Assembly (NCBI RefSeq): GCF_014650715.1
Contig: NZ_BMVM01000006.1
Span: 186,001 to 250,000, forward strand
Direction of reading: 5' to 3'
DNA: 64,000 bases
Origin: Streptomyces bluensis
Lineage (GTDB): Bacteria; Actinomycetota; Actinomycetes; Streptomycetales; Streptomycetaceae
Part shown: piece by piece, positions 14,620 to 23,292 of the stretch
Layout: each line of letters begins with the position of its first letter
How positions within the stretch are numbered: position 1 is the stretch's first letter
The notes under the pieces: generated by a model
Told to the model about the DNA's origin: nothing
The model's input: the letters and a program-made list of their open reading frames with translations, nothing else
Databases searched by the model: none
Translations under genes and position numbers: made by a program

Positions 14620-16469
14620 CGGCGGCCCTCCTCCCCGGACTCGGTGTGCGTGGCCCACTCCAGGAGTCCGATGAACGCACGGTTCAGGAGCGCGGAGTCC
14701 GCGGGCCTGAGCGGGCGCTGCGCCATCAGCAGGGCCTGCCCGTAGAGGGACTCCGTGGCGGTGCCGATCAGCTCCGGATCGTTCAGCGAGCTGATCCTCC
14801 GGATCAGCGGGTTGAGATGGTTGAGCACCAGCCGCGCGCGTGGGGCACTGCCCCGCAGGGAGCCGAGGATGCCCGCCCACAGGTCGTCGGCCTGCTCCTC
14901 GGCCTCCGCGCGCGCCTGCTCGTGCCGGGCCGCCCGGTCGTCCAGGTGCAGCGCGGGCACGGAGAGCGGATGGAAGGCCCGGAGCACCACATCACACCCC
15001 AAGGGGTCGAGCCTGCCCCGCGCGGCCGACAGGAAGCCCGCCAGGGCCAGCTCCTCGGCCGCGTCCACGGCGTCCAGGTGCGCGGTCACCGTGTCGGCGT
15101 CCAGCTCGGCGACCACCGTCCCCGGGCGCACCGACGGCAGCGCCTCGACCAGTTCGCTGTCGTACGTGTAGCCGCCGTTGACGACGCCGACGCCCTGCGC
15201 CGAGGCGATCGGCGCGACCTGCCGGTACTCCTCCACCGTCCGCGTGAAGTGCACCACCGGGTGCCGCTGCGCGAACTCCTCCAGGGACAGCCGCCCGTCC
15301 GTCGTCTCGAACGGCAGCCATGACAGCATCGTGCGCAGCATCTCCTTGTCGTGCCGTGCCAGGGACTTCACGCCCAGGTGGTGCACCGACAGGAAGGCCG
15401 CCAGCCGCTCCGGATCACCCGCGGCGAGCCCGGTCAGCCAGGAACGGATCCTTTCCCCCAGGGCCTCCCGCACGCCCGCGAGGGTCTCGTCCTCGTACAG
15501 CGACTCCCGCGACGCCGTGGGCCGCAGGCTGTCCGTGTCGAGGACGCACCGCACGAAGAACGCCCAGTCGGGCAGCAGCTGTTCGGCCCGCTCGGTGAGC
15601 AGCATGCCCTTCAGGTGCACACGGTGGCCGGCGCGCTGGGCGGGGCTCACCGCGGACGGCAGCACGTACGCCACGCCCCGGATCCCGGCCAGCGGCACGT
15701 CCAGCTCGATCGAGTCCAGCGGCGTGAACCCGAACAGTTCGTGGCAGTGCCGCGCCAGGGCCACCCTCCGGGTGGCGGGCGACGGGTACGCGCGGTCCCA
15801 GGGCGCCGGCAGGTCGGTGACCGCCTCGTCGCCCACGCGCACGTCGTACGGCAGCAGCGACCCGAAGTCCCGCGCCAGGGACAGGACCCGCTCCTGGCTC
15901 AGCCAGTCGGTCGCGCCGGGCCGCGCCACCAGGTGCACGGTCGTGCCCGGCTCGGTGCGGGCGTCCGGCGGCAGCGTGCGCACGGTGTACGAGCCGTCGT
16001 CGGTCGCCGTCCACTCCACGGGCGCCGCGTCGGGCGTACGGGCACTGCGGCTGACGACCCGGATGCGCTCCGCGACGACGAAACACGCCAGCAACCCGAT
16101 GCCGAACTGGCCCAGGAAGTCGGAGCGCGCCGCCTGAAGGCCGTCGGCGTCGGCCCGCTTGGAGCTGCGGCCGATCGTCGCCAGCAGGTTGTGCACGTCC
16201 GCCTCGGTGAGGCCCACGCCGGAGTCCTCCACGCGCAGGGAGCCGCCGTCCGTGTACAGCCGCACTCGGGCGGGTGCGTCGGGCTGCTCGGCGCGCCGGG
16301 CGGTGATGGCGTCCACGGCGTTCTGCAGCAGCTCGCGCAGGTAGACCTTCGGACTGGAGTACAGGTGATGGGAGAGCAGGTCCACCAGACCACGCAGGTC
16401 GACCTGGAACGTATGAGGTGTGTGAGGTGACTGAGGTGCCTGGGATGACTGTGAGGTCTGGGAATCCAT
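14616..16469 (-). CDS. htpG: HSP90-family chaperone (HtpG-like)
   Basis: A 617-residue HSP90. The GHKL ATPase domain shows YLRELLQNAVDAI (catalytic Glu/Asn), VEDSGVGLTEADV, IGRSSKR and LGQFGIGLLACFVV. The middle domain contains TASRESLYED, where HtpG proteins carry the gamma-phosphate-sensing Arg, and is followed by a C-terminal dimerisation region. The N-terminal 20 residues are Ser/Gln/Pro/His-rich and come from degenerate short repeats. The charged linker of eukaryotic HSP90 and an MEEVD tail are absent. ATG at 16469 was chosen; a GTG two codons earlier is also possible. It is first in a two-gene unit with the TPR protein and is divergent from recG. The sequence is divergent enough from typical HtpG that a specialised role is plausible. 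Confidence 0.92.
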   Translation of the reverse strand: MDSQTSQSSQAPQSPHTPHTFQVDLRGLVDLLSHHLYSSPKVYLRELLQNAVDAITARRAEQPDAPARVRLYTDGGSLRVEDSGVGLTEADVHNLLATIGRSSKRADADGLQAARSDFLGQFGIGLLACFVVAERIRVVSRSARTPDAAPVEWTATDDGSYTVRTLPPDARTEPGTTVHLVARPGATDWLSQERVLSLARDFGSLLPYDVRVGDEAVTDLPAPWDRAYPSPATRRVALARHCHELFGFTPLDSIELDVPLAGIRGVAYVLPSAVSPAQRAGHRVHLKGMLLTERAEQLLPDWAFFVRCVLDTDSLRPTASRESLYEDETLAGVREALGERIRSWLTGLAAGDPERLAAFLSVHHLGVKSLARHDKEMLRTMLSWLPFETTDGRLSLEEFAQRHPVVHFTRTVEEYRQVAPIASAQGVGVVNGGYTYDSELVEALPSVRPGTVVAELDADTVTAHLDAVDAAEELALAGFLSAARGRLDPLGCDVVLRAFHPLSVPALHLDDRAARHEQARAEAEEQADDLWAGILGSLRGSAPRARLVLNHLNPLIRRISSLNDPELIGTATESLYGQALLMAQRPLRPADSALLNRAFIGLLEWATHTESGEEGRR

Positions 16470-16637
16470 CGTCACAGCGCCGCGGGTGGGGGACGTTCGA
16501 CGGCGCGGGGTCGGGCGGTCCCGGTGGGGCGGTGACCGCGAAAGGAGGCCGGAAGTGGGTCATCCTAGGGCGCGAACTACCCGTCTGACCAGCGGATTTC
16601 CAAGACGTATACGGCTTTGTCAGAGCCGTGGTGTGCA

Positions 16638-19600
16638 ATGGATCTCGTGCCCCCACTGCGAGAACCCCTGGACCAGCCGCTGAGGTCGGTGCTCGGCCCC
16701 GCCACCGCGAAGGTGATGGCCGAGCACCTCGGCCTGCACACCGTGGGAGACCTGCTCCACCACTATCCCCGCAGGTACGAGGAGCGCGGGCAGCTCACCC
16801 ACCTCGCCGACCTGCCCATGGACGAGCACGTCACGGTGGTCGCCCAGGTCGCCGACGCCCGCCTGCACTCGTTCGCCTCGGCGAAGGCCCCACGCGGCAA
16901 GGGCCAGCGCCTCGAAGTGACGATCACGGACGGCAGCGGCCGCCTCCAGCTGGTCTTCTTCGGCAATGGCGTGCACAAGCCCCACAAGGAACTCCTGCCC
17001 GGCACCCGCGCCCTGTTCGCCGGCAAGGTCTCGGTCTTCAACCGCCGCCTGCAACTGGCCCACCCGGCGTACGAGCTGCTGCGCGGCGACACCGGCGACG
17101 CGGCGCAGGCCATCGACAGCTGGGCCGGCGCGCTCATCCCGATCTACCCGGCCACCGCCAGGCTGGAGTCCTGGAAGATCGCCAAAGCCGTCCAGACGGT
17201 CCTGTCGAGCGCCCGGGAGGCGATCGACCCGCTGCCGGAGTCGCTGCGGGAGGGACGGGGCCTCGTCTCCCTTCCCGAAGCGCTCCTGAAGATCCACCAG
17301 CCGCACAGCAAGGCGGACTTCCACGCCGCCCGCGACCGCCTCAAGTGGGACGAGGCCTTCGTCCTCCAGGTCGCCCTCGCCCGCCGCCGCCACGCCGACG
17401 CCCAACTCCCGGCCGTGGCCCGCACCCCCCGCCCGGACGGCCTCCTCACCGCCTTCGACGCCCGCCTCCCCTTCACCCTCACCGACGGCCAGCGGAAGGT
17501 CTCAGGGGAGATCTTCGACGACCTCGCCACCGAGCACCCGATGCACCGGCTGCTCCAGGGGGAGGTCGGGTCAGGCAAGGCCCAACCGATGGACTCCTTG
17601 GTCCTGACACCCACAGGTTTTCTGCGGATGGGCGACGTGCGGCTCGGCGACGAGGTGATCGTGCCCACCGGCGAGATCGCCCTCGTGGACGGGGTGTTTC
17701 CGCAGGGAGAGCGTGACGTGTGGCGCATCGTTCTCTCCGACGGAAGTTCCGTGGAGTGCGATGATGAGCACCTTTGGATCGTCGGCACCAGTTGCGGATG
17801 GCATCGCGGTCAGGAACCCAAAGTGATGACCACGCGGGAAATCCGCCACGACCTCTACAAGGCCAATGGATCATCGAAGTGGTATATCCCCTCGGCGACC
17901 CCAGTCGACCTCGGAGGCGACTCGGCGCTGCCTCTTGATCCCTATCTGTTCGGTCTCCTGCTGGGAGACGGCTCGTTTCGCCACAACCTGCGGGTGTCCA
18001 CGGTCGATGCAGAAATTCATGATGCCGTGGCGGCGTCTGTGGCCCCGGACTGCCGCCTCGTGCCCGTGACCGGATCGCGCTGTGACTACACGATTCAGCT
18101 GACACATCGCTCGGGTGGCGCACGCAATCCCATCATCGAGACCCTGCGCGACCTGGAGCTATGGGGTGTGACGTCCCATGGCAAGTTCATCCCCGACAAG
18201 TTCAAAAACACGTCGATCAAGAATCGCCTCGCGTTGCTGCAGGGCCTCTTGGACACCGACGGCACCGTTGATCAAAACGGAATGAGCATCTCGCTCTGCT
18301 CGGCCTCGCTCAGGCTCGCGGAGGATGTCGCGTGGCTTGTGCGTTCACTCGGCGGCCGCGCGCGCGTACTACCGAAGAAGGCCGCCTTCAACGTCTCGGT
18401 GTCCCTTCCCGGCGAACACCCCCCATTTCGGCTGACCCGCAAGGCAGAACGGATCCGTGTCCGGCCGAAGTACAACACGTTCCGGCGGGGAATCCGCGAC
18501 GTCGAATACGTGGGGCGCAAGCCTGTTCAGTGCATCAGCGTCGCCCACCCGAGCCACGCCTACGTCACCGACCACTTCGCGGTGACCCACAACACGATGG
18601 TGGCCCTGCGCGCCATGCTCGCCGTCGTCGACACCGGAGGGCAGGCCGCCATGCTCGCGCCCACCGAAGTGCTCGCCCAGCAGCACCACCGGTCGGTCAC
18701 GGAGATGATGGGAGAGCTGGCCGAGGGAGGCATGCTGGGCGGTGCCGAGCACGCCACCAAGGTCGTCCTGCTCACCGGCTCCATGGGTGCCGCGGCCCGC
18801 CGCCAGGCGCTGCTCGACCTCGCCACGGGGGAGGCGGGGATCGTCATCGGCACCCACGCGCTGATCGAGGACAAGGTGCAGTTCCACGACCTCGGGCTGG
18901 TCGTCGTCGACGAGCAGCACCGGTTCGGGGTGGAGCAGCGCGACGCCCTGCGCGGCAAGGGCAAACAGCCGCCGCACCTGCTCGTCATGACCGCCACCCC
19001 CATCCCGCGCACGGTCGCGATGACCGTCTTCGGGGACCTGGAGACCTCCGTCCTCGACCAACTCCCGGCCGGACGCTCCCCGATCGCCAGCCATGTCGTA
19101 CCGGCCGCCGACAAACCGCACTTCCTCGCGCGCGCGTGGGAGCGGGTGCGGGAGGAAGTGGGGAACGGACACCAGGCGTACGTCGTCTGCCCCCGCATCG
19201 GCGACGAGGAGGACGACGGCAAGAAGAGCGGCCGCAAGAAGTCCCCCGAGGACGAGGCCGAGAAGCGCCCGCCCCTCGCCGTCCTGGACATCGCCGACCA
19301 GCTCGCCGCAGGCCCTCTGCGGGGGCTGGGAGTCGAGGTCCTGCACGGGCGTATGCAGCCCGACGACAAGGACGCCGTGATGCGGCGCTTCGCGGCGGGC
19401 GAGACCGACGTCCTGGTGGCGACCACCGTGATCGAGGTCGGCGTGAACGTCCCGAACGCCACCGTGATGGTGATCATGGACGCCGACCGGTTCGGCGTCT
19501 CCCAGCTCCATCAGCTCCGTGGCCGTGTCGGCCGTGGCTCGGCCCCCGGCCTCTGTCTCCTGGTCACCGAGATGCCCGAGGCCAGCGCGGCCCGCCAGCG

Positions 19601-19880
19601 CCTGAACGCCGTGGCGTCCACCCTGGACGGCTTCGAGCTCTCCCGCATCGACCTCGAACAGCGCCGCGAGGGCGACGTCCTCGGCCAGGCCCAGTCCGGC
19701 GCCCGCACCTCGCTGCGCATGCTCGCCGTCATCGAGGACGAGGAGATCATCGCGGAGGCCCGGGAGGAAGCCGCGGCGGTCGTGGCCGCCGACCCGGACC
19801 TGGAGCACCTTCCCGGGCTGCGCACAGCGCTGGACGCGCTCCTGGACGAGGAGAGGGAGCAGTATTTGGACAAGGGCTGA
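16638..19880 (+). CDS. recG: ATP-dependent DNA helicase RecG, interrupted by an intein
   Basis: The precursor is 1080 residues; removing the 338-residue intein leaves 742, the normal RecG length. RecG remodels stalled forks and branched DNA. The N-terminal wedge/OB domain runs from MDLVPPLREPL through LEVTITDGSGRLQLVFFGNG. The helicase core has GEVGSGK|T (Walker A, split by the intein), MLAPTEVLAQQH (motif Ia), VVVDEQHRFGVEQR (DEQH box), MTATPIPRT (motif III), ATTVIEVGVNVPNA and QLHQLRGRVGRG (motif VI). The C-terminal GFELSRIDLEQRREGDVLG is RecG-specific. An acidic/Lys-rich insert of about 20 residues lies near precursor residue 870. ATG at 16638 matches the family start; a TTG seven codons earlier is open. 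Because the intein separates Walker A Lys from Thr, unspliced RecG should not bind ATP properly. Confidence 0.97.
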   Translation: MDLVPPLREPLDQPLRSVLGPATAKVMAEHLGLHTVGDLLHHYPRRYEERGQLTHLADLPMDEHVTVVAQVADARLHSFASAKAPRGKGQRLEVTITDGSGRLQLVFFGNGVHKPHKELLPGTRALFAGKVSVFNRRLQLAHPAYELLRGDTGDAAQAIDSWAGALIPIYPATARLESWKIAKAVQTVLSSAREAIDPLPESLREGRGLVSLPEALLKIHQPHSKADFHAARDRLKWDEAFVLQVALARRRHADAQLPAVARTPRPDGLLTAFDARLPFTLTDGQRKVSGEIFDDLATEHPMHRLLQGEVGSGKAQPMDSLVLTPTGFLRMGDVRLGDEVIVPTGEIALVDGVFPQGERDVWRIVLSDGSSVECDDEHLWIVGTSCGWHRGQEPKVMTTREIRHDLYKANGSSKWYIPSATPVDLGGDSALPLDPYLFGLLLGDGSFRHNLRVSTVDAEIHDAVAASVAPDCRLVPVTGSRCDYTIQLTHRSGGARNPIIETLRDLELWGVTSHGKFIPDKFKNTSIKNRLALLQGLLDTDGTVDQNGMSISLCSASLRLAEDVAWLVRSLGGRARVLPKKAAFNVSVSLPGEHPPFRLTRKAERIRVRPKYNTFRRGIRDVEYVGRKPVQCISVAHPSHAYVTDHFAVTHNTMVALRAMLAVVDTGGQAAMLAPTEVLAQQHHRSVTEMMGELAEGGMLGGAEHATKVVLLTGSMGAAARRQALLDLATGEAGIVIGTHALIEDKVQFHDLGLVVVDEQHRFGVEQRDALRGKGKQPPHLLVMTATPIPRTVAMTVFGDLETSVLDQLPAGRSPIASHVVPAADKPHFLARAWERVREEVGNGHQAYVVCPRIGDEEDDGKKSGRKKSPEDEAEKRPPLAVLDIADQLAAGPLRGLGVEVLHGRMQPDDKDAVMRRFAAGETDVLVATTVIEVGVNVPNATVMVIMDADRFGVSQLHQLRGRVGRGSAPGLCLLVTEMPEASAARQRLNAVASTLDGFELSRIDLEQRREGDVLGQAQSGARTSLRMLAVIEDEEIIAEAREEAAAVVAADPDLEHLPGLRTALDALLDEEREQYLDKG
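17580..18593 (+). mobile_element. Class 3-type intein with LAGLIDADG endonuclease in RecG Walker A
   Basis: A 338-residue in-frame insertion after GEVGSGK and before T. It begins with Ala (AQPMDSLVLTPTGF), not Cys or Ser, and ends FAVTHN followed by Thr+1. The signature of class 3 inteins is visible: Trp66 two residues after His64 in the block B segment DDEHLWIV, Cys318 at the F:4 position in PVQCISV, and Thr336 just before His337-Asn338. Endonuclease motifs are YLFGLLLGDGSF (residues 122-133), GKFIP (201-205) and LLQGLLDTDGTV (219-230), with both acidic residues kept, so the homing endonuclease looks intact. The DNA uses visibly more A/T-ending codons than the recG exteins, in keeping with horizontal arrival. 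Class 3 chemistry is inferred from these residues. Confidence 0.95.
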
Positions 19881-20010
19881 GGCGCGAGGAACCCAAACGC
19901 ACCCGTAGTCGCCAACGGACCCGCAGCCGCCCGTGCCACAGGGCACCCCGCCACCGGCACCCCGGCCTGCCAGACTGGACCGCAACCATTCCCCCACACA
20001 AGGACCCGAG

Positions 20011-20598
20011 ATGACCCGCGTGATCGCCGGCGCAGCCGGCGGACGCCGCCTGACCGTCCCGCAGGGAACCGGCACCCGCCCCACCTCCGACCGCGCGCGC
20101 GAGGGACTGTTCTCCACCTGGCAGTCCCTGCTCGGCGGCCCGCTCGACGGCGAGCGCGTCCTCGACCTGTACGCCGGCTCCGGCGCCGTGGGTCTGGAGG
20201 CACTCAGCCGTGGTGCGGGCCACGCCCTGCTCGTCGAGGCCGACGCCCGAGCCGTCCGCACGGTCCGCGGCAACGTGAAGGCACTGGGCCTCCCGGGCGC
20301 CGAGGTCAGAGCGGGCAAAGCGGAGCAGATCGTCCACACGCCGGCCCCGCCGGTGCCGTACGACATCGTCTTCCTCGACCCCCCGTACGCGGTCACGGAC
20401 GACGATCTTCGCGAGATTCTGCTCACACTCCGTACCGGGGGCTGGCTCGTTGCCGAGGCCCTCGTCACCGTGGAGCGCAGCACCAGAGGCGGTGAATTCC
20501 GGTGGCCGGACGGCTTCGAGGCGATCCGGGCCCGTCGCTACGGCGAAGGGACGCTTTGGTACGGTCGCGCCGCCTCTATGTGCGAAGACGCACGATGA
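20011..20598 (+). CDS. rsmD: 16S rRNA (guanine-966-N2)-methyltransferase
   Basis: A 195-residue RsmD. It begins MTRVIAGAAGGRRL, the typical N-terminus, and has TRPTSDRAREGLFS, the SAM-binding LDLYAGSGAVGLEALSRGA, and the catalytic IVFLDPPYA motif of N2-guanine methyltransferases. It modifies G966 in the small subunit near the P site. It lies 130 nt after recG and immediately before coaD. This gene order (recG-rsmD-coaD) is widespread in Gram-positive bacteria. Confidence 0.96.
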   Translation: MTRVIAGAAGGRRLTVPQGTGTRPTSDRAREGLFSTWQSLLGGPLDGERVLDLYAGSGAVGLEALSRGAGHALLVEADARAVRTVRGNVKALGLPGAEVRAGKAEQIVHTPAPPVPYDIVFLDPPYAVTDDDLREILLTLRTGGWLVAEALVTVERSTRGGEFRWPDGFEAIRARRYGEGTLWYGRAASMCEDAR

Positions 20599-20624
20599 CC
20601 GGATCAGAGAGCGAGGAACCCACG

Positions 20625-21104
20625 TTGCGCCGCGCCGTCTGTCCCGGGTCGTTCGACCCCATCACCAACGGACACCTCGACATCATCGCCCGCGCCTCCA
20701 AGCTGTACGACGTCGTGCACGTCGCCGTGATGATCAACAAGTCCAAGCAGGGTCTGTTCACCGTCGACGAGCGGATCGACCTGATCCGCCAGGTCACCGC
20801 CGAGTACGGAAACGTCGAGGTCGAGGCTTTCCACGGCCTCCTCGTCGACTTCTGCAAGCAGCGCGACATCCCCGCCATCGTCAAGGGGCTGCGCGCGGTC
20901 AGCGACTTCGACTACGAGTTGCAGATGGCCCAGATGAACAACGGCCTCTCGGGCGTGGAGACCCTCTTCGTGCCCACCAACCCCACCTACAGCTTCCTGT
21001 CCTCCTCTCTGGTCAAGGAGGTCGCGGCCTGGGGCGGCGACGTCTCGCACCTGGTGCCGCCGGTGGTCCTGGAAGCACTGCACGAGCGCCTCCGGAAGGA
21101 CTGA
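20625..21104 (+). CDS. coaD: Phosphopantetheine adenylyltransferase
   Basis: A 159-residue CoaD that adenylylates 4'-phosphopantetheine to dephospho-CoA. The nucleotidyltransferase motif VCPGSFDPITNGHLDII (TxGH-like NGHLD) is at residues 4-20, followed by VKGLRAVSDFDYELQMAQMN and the C-terminal YSFLSSSLVKEVA motif. The TTG at 20625 was chosen: it gives the usual MRRAVCPG start and 159-residue length, with GAGGAA 8 nt upstream. The alternative ATG at 20595 overlaps the rsmD stop (ATGA) but has no visible ribosome site; it would add 10 residues. Confidence 0.93.
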   Translation: MRRAVCPGSFDPITNGHLDIIARASKLYDVVHVAVMINKSKQGLFTVDERIDLIRQVTAEYGNVEVEAFHGLLVDFCKQRDIPAIVKGLRAVSDFDYELQMAQMNNGLSGVETLFVPTNPTYSFLSSSLVKEVAAWGGDVSHLVPPVVLEALHERLRKD

Positions 21105-21251
21105 GCACAGGACGAAACACCGTGTACGGCGCGCACCCCGGACCCCGCCGCGTGACCTGACGGCCCGTCACCCGGTGTCGGGTGGGGCACGGGTGGCCGT
21201 ACAGTCGACCCGTCCGTCTCCAACAACGCTGTAGAGAGTGGCGAGCACACG

Positions 21252-22316
21252 GTGGACGTGCAGAAGAAGCTCGACGAGATCGTCGCCGCGGTCTCCAGTG
21301 CCAGGGCCCTGCCCATGTCGGCCTCGTGCGTGGTCAACCGCGCCGACCTGCTCTCGATGCTCGACGAGCTGCGCGAGGCCCTGCCCGGCTCCCTCGCCCA
21401 GGCCCAGGAACTGATCGGCGACCGTGAACAGATGGTCGAGCGGGCCCGGCAGGAAGCCGAGCGGATCATCGAGACCGCACACGCCGAGCGCGGTTCCCTG
21501 ATCTCCGACACCGAGGTCGCCCGCCGCTCCCAGAACGAGGCCGACCGCATCCTCGCCGAGGCCCGCCAGGAGGCCGAGGAGATCCGCGCGGAGGCCGACG
21601 ACTACGTCGACTCCAAGCTCGCCAACTTCGAGGTCGTCCTCACCAAGACCCTCGGCTCCGTCGGCCGCGGCCGTGAGAAGCTCCTCGGCACCGGCCCCGG
21701 CACCGATGAGAACGGCTACCAGGACGAGGACGCCCCCGAGCGCAGCCACGACCCCGAGACCCTGCGCAAGGACGCGGACGCGTACGTGGACGCCAAACTG
21801 GGGGCCTTCGAGGCGGTCCTCGCCAAGACCCTGGAGGCCGTCGGCCGCGGCCGCGAGAAGCTGCACGGCCGCATCGCCAGCGACGACCTCGGCGCCCTCG
21901 CCCTGAACGACGACGGCGCACCGGTGCAGCACACCAGCGACGCCGACTACCTCGCCGGACTGGCCGCCCTGGCGGACACCCCGGAGCCCGCCCGGACCCC
22001 CGAGATCCCGGCCCAGCCCCAGTACGCCCAGCAGGACGCCTACGCGTACCAGCAGCAGGACCAGTACGGCTACCAGCAGCAGTACGCCCAGCAGGCCGAT
22101 CCGTACGGCTACCAGCAGGCCGACCCGTACGCCGCCTACCCGCCCCAGCCCCCGTACGACCCGTCCCAGAGCCAGCAGGGACATCAGGGGCACCAAGGGC
22201 ATCAGGACCAACAGGGATACGCGCAGCCCCAGTCGAACGCCCTCGACGAGACAAGTCTCTTCGACACCACCATGATCAGCGCGGAGCAGCTGCGCCGCTA
22301 CGAGCAGGGCCGCTGA
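21252..22316 (+). CDS. DivIVA/cell-division-initiation-like coiled-coil protein with Gln/Tyr-rich tail
   Basis: A 354-residue conserved actinobacterial protein. Residues 50-145 form a long Glu/Arg/Ala-rich coiled coil (ERARQEAERIIETAHAERG, EADRILAEARQEAEEIRAEA). The segment 115-146 (ADDYVDSKLANFEVV...GRGREKL) recurs at 175-206 (ADAYVDAKLGAFEAV...), exactly 60 residues later, showing internal duplication. Residues 257-297 are composed mainly of Q, Y, A, D and P, a low-complexity tail. The short C-terminal DETSLFDTTMISAEQLRRYEQG is likely an interaction motif. A scaffold role at the membrane or pole is inferred from similarity in style to DivIVA; it lacks the DivIVA N-terminal membrane-binding loop. 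GTG start follows GAGAGTGG. Confidence 0.85.
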   Translation: MDVQKKLDEIVAAVSSARALPMSASCVVNRADLLSMLDELREALPGSLAQAQELIGDREQMVERARQEAERIIETAHAERGSLISDTEVARRSQNEADRILAEARQEAEEIRAEADDYVDSKLANFEVVLTKTLGSVGRGREKLLGTGPGTDENGYQDEDAPERSHDPETLRKDADAYVDAKLGAFEAVLAKTLEAVGRGREKLHGRIASDDLGALALNDDGAPVQHTSDADYLAGLAALADTPEPARTPEIPAQPQYAQQDAYAYQQQDQYGYQQQYAQQADPYGYQQADPYAAYPPQPPYDPSQSQQGHQGHQGHQDQQGYAQPQSNALDETSLFDTTMISAEQLRRYEQGR

Positions 22317-22443
22317 CAGCGGATTGGGCCCTGAGCGAAAGGTCCAGTATCCTGGCTCTTCGGTCGCGTCTACGTCCGCGATCAAAGCTGCCCGGAACAC
22401 CGCAGGGCAGCGTCCTCCCGAGTTTCGAAGACCGAAAGCAGAA

Positions 22444-23097
22444 ATGGCCCTGAACGCCCGCCTCGACCACCGCAAACCCCTCGTGTTCGACACGCACGAG
22501 CTGGGTCGCCGGCCGGGTGCGCTGCAGCGCCTGACCCGCGCGGTCGACGCTCCCAAGGACTTCGGTGTCCAGGGGGTCATCGGAGTGCCGGAAGGCGCCC
22601 CGGTGAAGCTCGAACTCCGCCTGGAGTCGGTCATGGAAGGGGTGCTCGTCACGGGCACCGCCGGTGCACGGGCCACGGGGGAGTGCGTAAGGTGTCTGGA
22701 GCCGCTGGAGCTGGCGCTCGAAGCGGACTTCCAGGAGATGTTCTCGTACCCCGACGCCGACGAGCGGGGCCGCGTGATCGCGGAGCCCGACACCGACGCC
22801 GAGGACGACGAGGACAGGCTCTTCATCGAGGACGGCCTGTTCGACCTCGAACCCGTGCTGCGTGACGCGGTGGTGCTTGCCCTGCCGATGCAGCCGGTGT
22901 GCCAGGACGACTGCCCCGGCCTGTGCTCCGAGTGCGGAGCCCGGCTCGCGGACGACCCGGACCACCACCATGACGCCGTCGACATCCGTTGGGCGGCACT
23001 GCAGGGACTCGCCGACACCATGAAGGACGGCGAGAAGGACGAGATGAGCGGCGGCGCGCCTCGATCAGCACGCGCCGACGAGAAGCAGGAGAAGTAG
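22444..23097 (+). CDS. yceD: YceD/DUF177-family metal-binding protein
   Basis: A 217-residue YceD-family protein, typically encoded just before rpmF and implicated in 23S rRNA accumulation. The N-terminal LVFDTHELGRRPGA, the CVRCLEPLEL motif in the middle, and the C-terminal CQDDCPGLCSECGARL form the usual set of cysteine pairs. A stretch of acidic residues (DTDAEDDEDRLF) lies between. The C-terminal 25 residues are polar and poorly ordered. ATG at 22444 is the family start. The rpmF start lies two bases after its stop, indicating an operon. Confidence 0.92.
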   Translation: MALNARLDHRKPLVFDTHELGRRPGALQRLTRAVDAPKDFGVQGVIGVPEGAPVKLELRLESVMEGVLVTGTAGARATGECVRCLEPLELALEADFQEMFSYPDADERGRVIAEPDTDAEDDEDRLFIEDGLFDLEPVLRDAVVLALPMQPVCQDDCPGLCSECGARLADDPDHHHDAVDIRWAALQGLADTMKDGEKDEMSGGAPRSARADEKQEK

Positions 23098-23099
23098 CC

Positions 23100-23273
23100 G
23101 TGGCTGTTCCGAAGCGGAAGATGTCGCGCAGCAACACGCGCCACCGCCGGTCGCAGTGGAAGGCTGCGGTCCCCACCCTGGTTGCGTGCGAGCGCTGCCA
23201 CGAGCCCAAGCAGCAGCACATCGCGTGCCCGTCGTGCGGCACCTACAACAAGCGCCAGGTCCTCGAAGTCTGA
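23100..23273 (+). CDS. rpmF: 50S ribosomal protein L32
   Basis: A 57-residue L32 starting at GTG 23100 (MAVPKRKMSRSNTRHRRSQW). The zinc ribbon is present as CERC and CPSC, so it is the zinc-binding type. AGGAGAAG lies 6 nt upstream, inside the end of yceD. It is flanked by yceD and rnc, the standard Gram-positive arrangement. Confidence 0.97.
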   Translation: MAVPKRKMSRSNTRHRRSQWKAAVPTLVACERCHEPKQQHIACPSCGTYNKRQVLEV

Positions 23274-23292
23274 ACGGCCGGTGAGAGGTCTG

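Noticed and set aside
11836..14745. A 969-codon open frame on the plus strand over the TPR gene
   Set aside because: Mirror of the TPR coding frame; composition is Arg/Gly/Leu/His with no recognisable motif.
17580..18593. Could the recG insertion be a separate gene or a frameshift artefact
   Set aside because: It is exactly in frame, has intein blocks at both ends and DOD endonuclease motifs, and the flanks join to a perfect Walker A.
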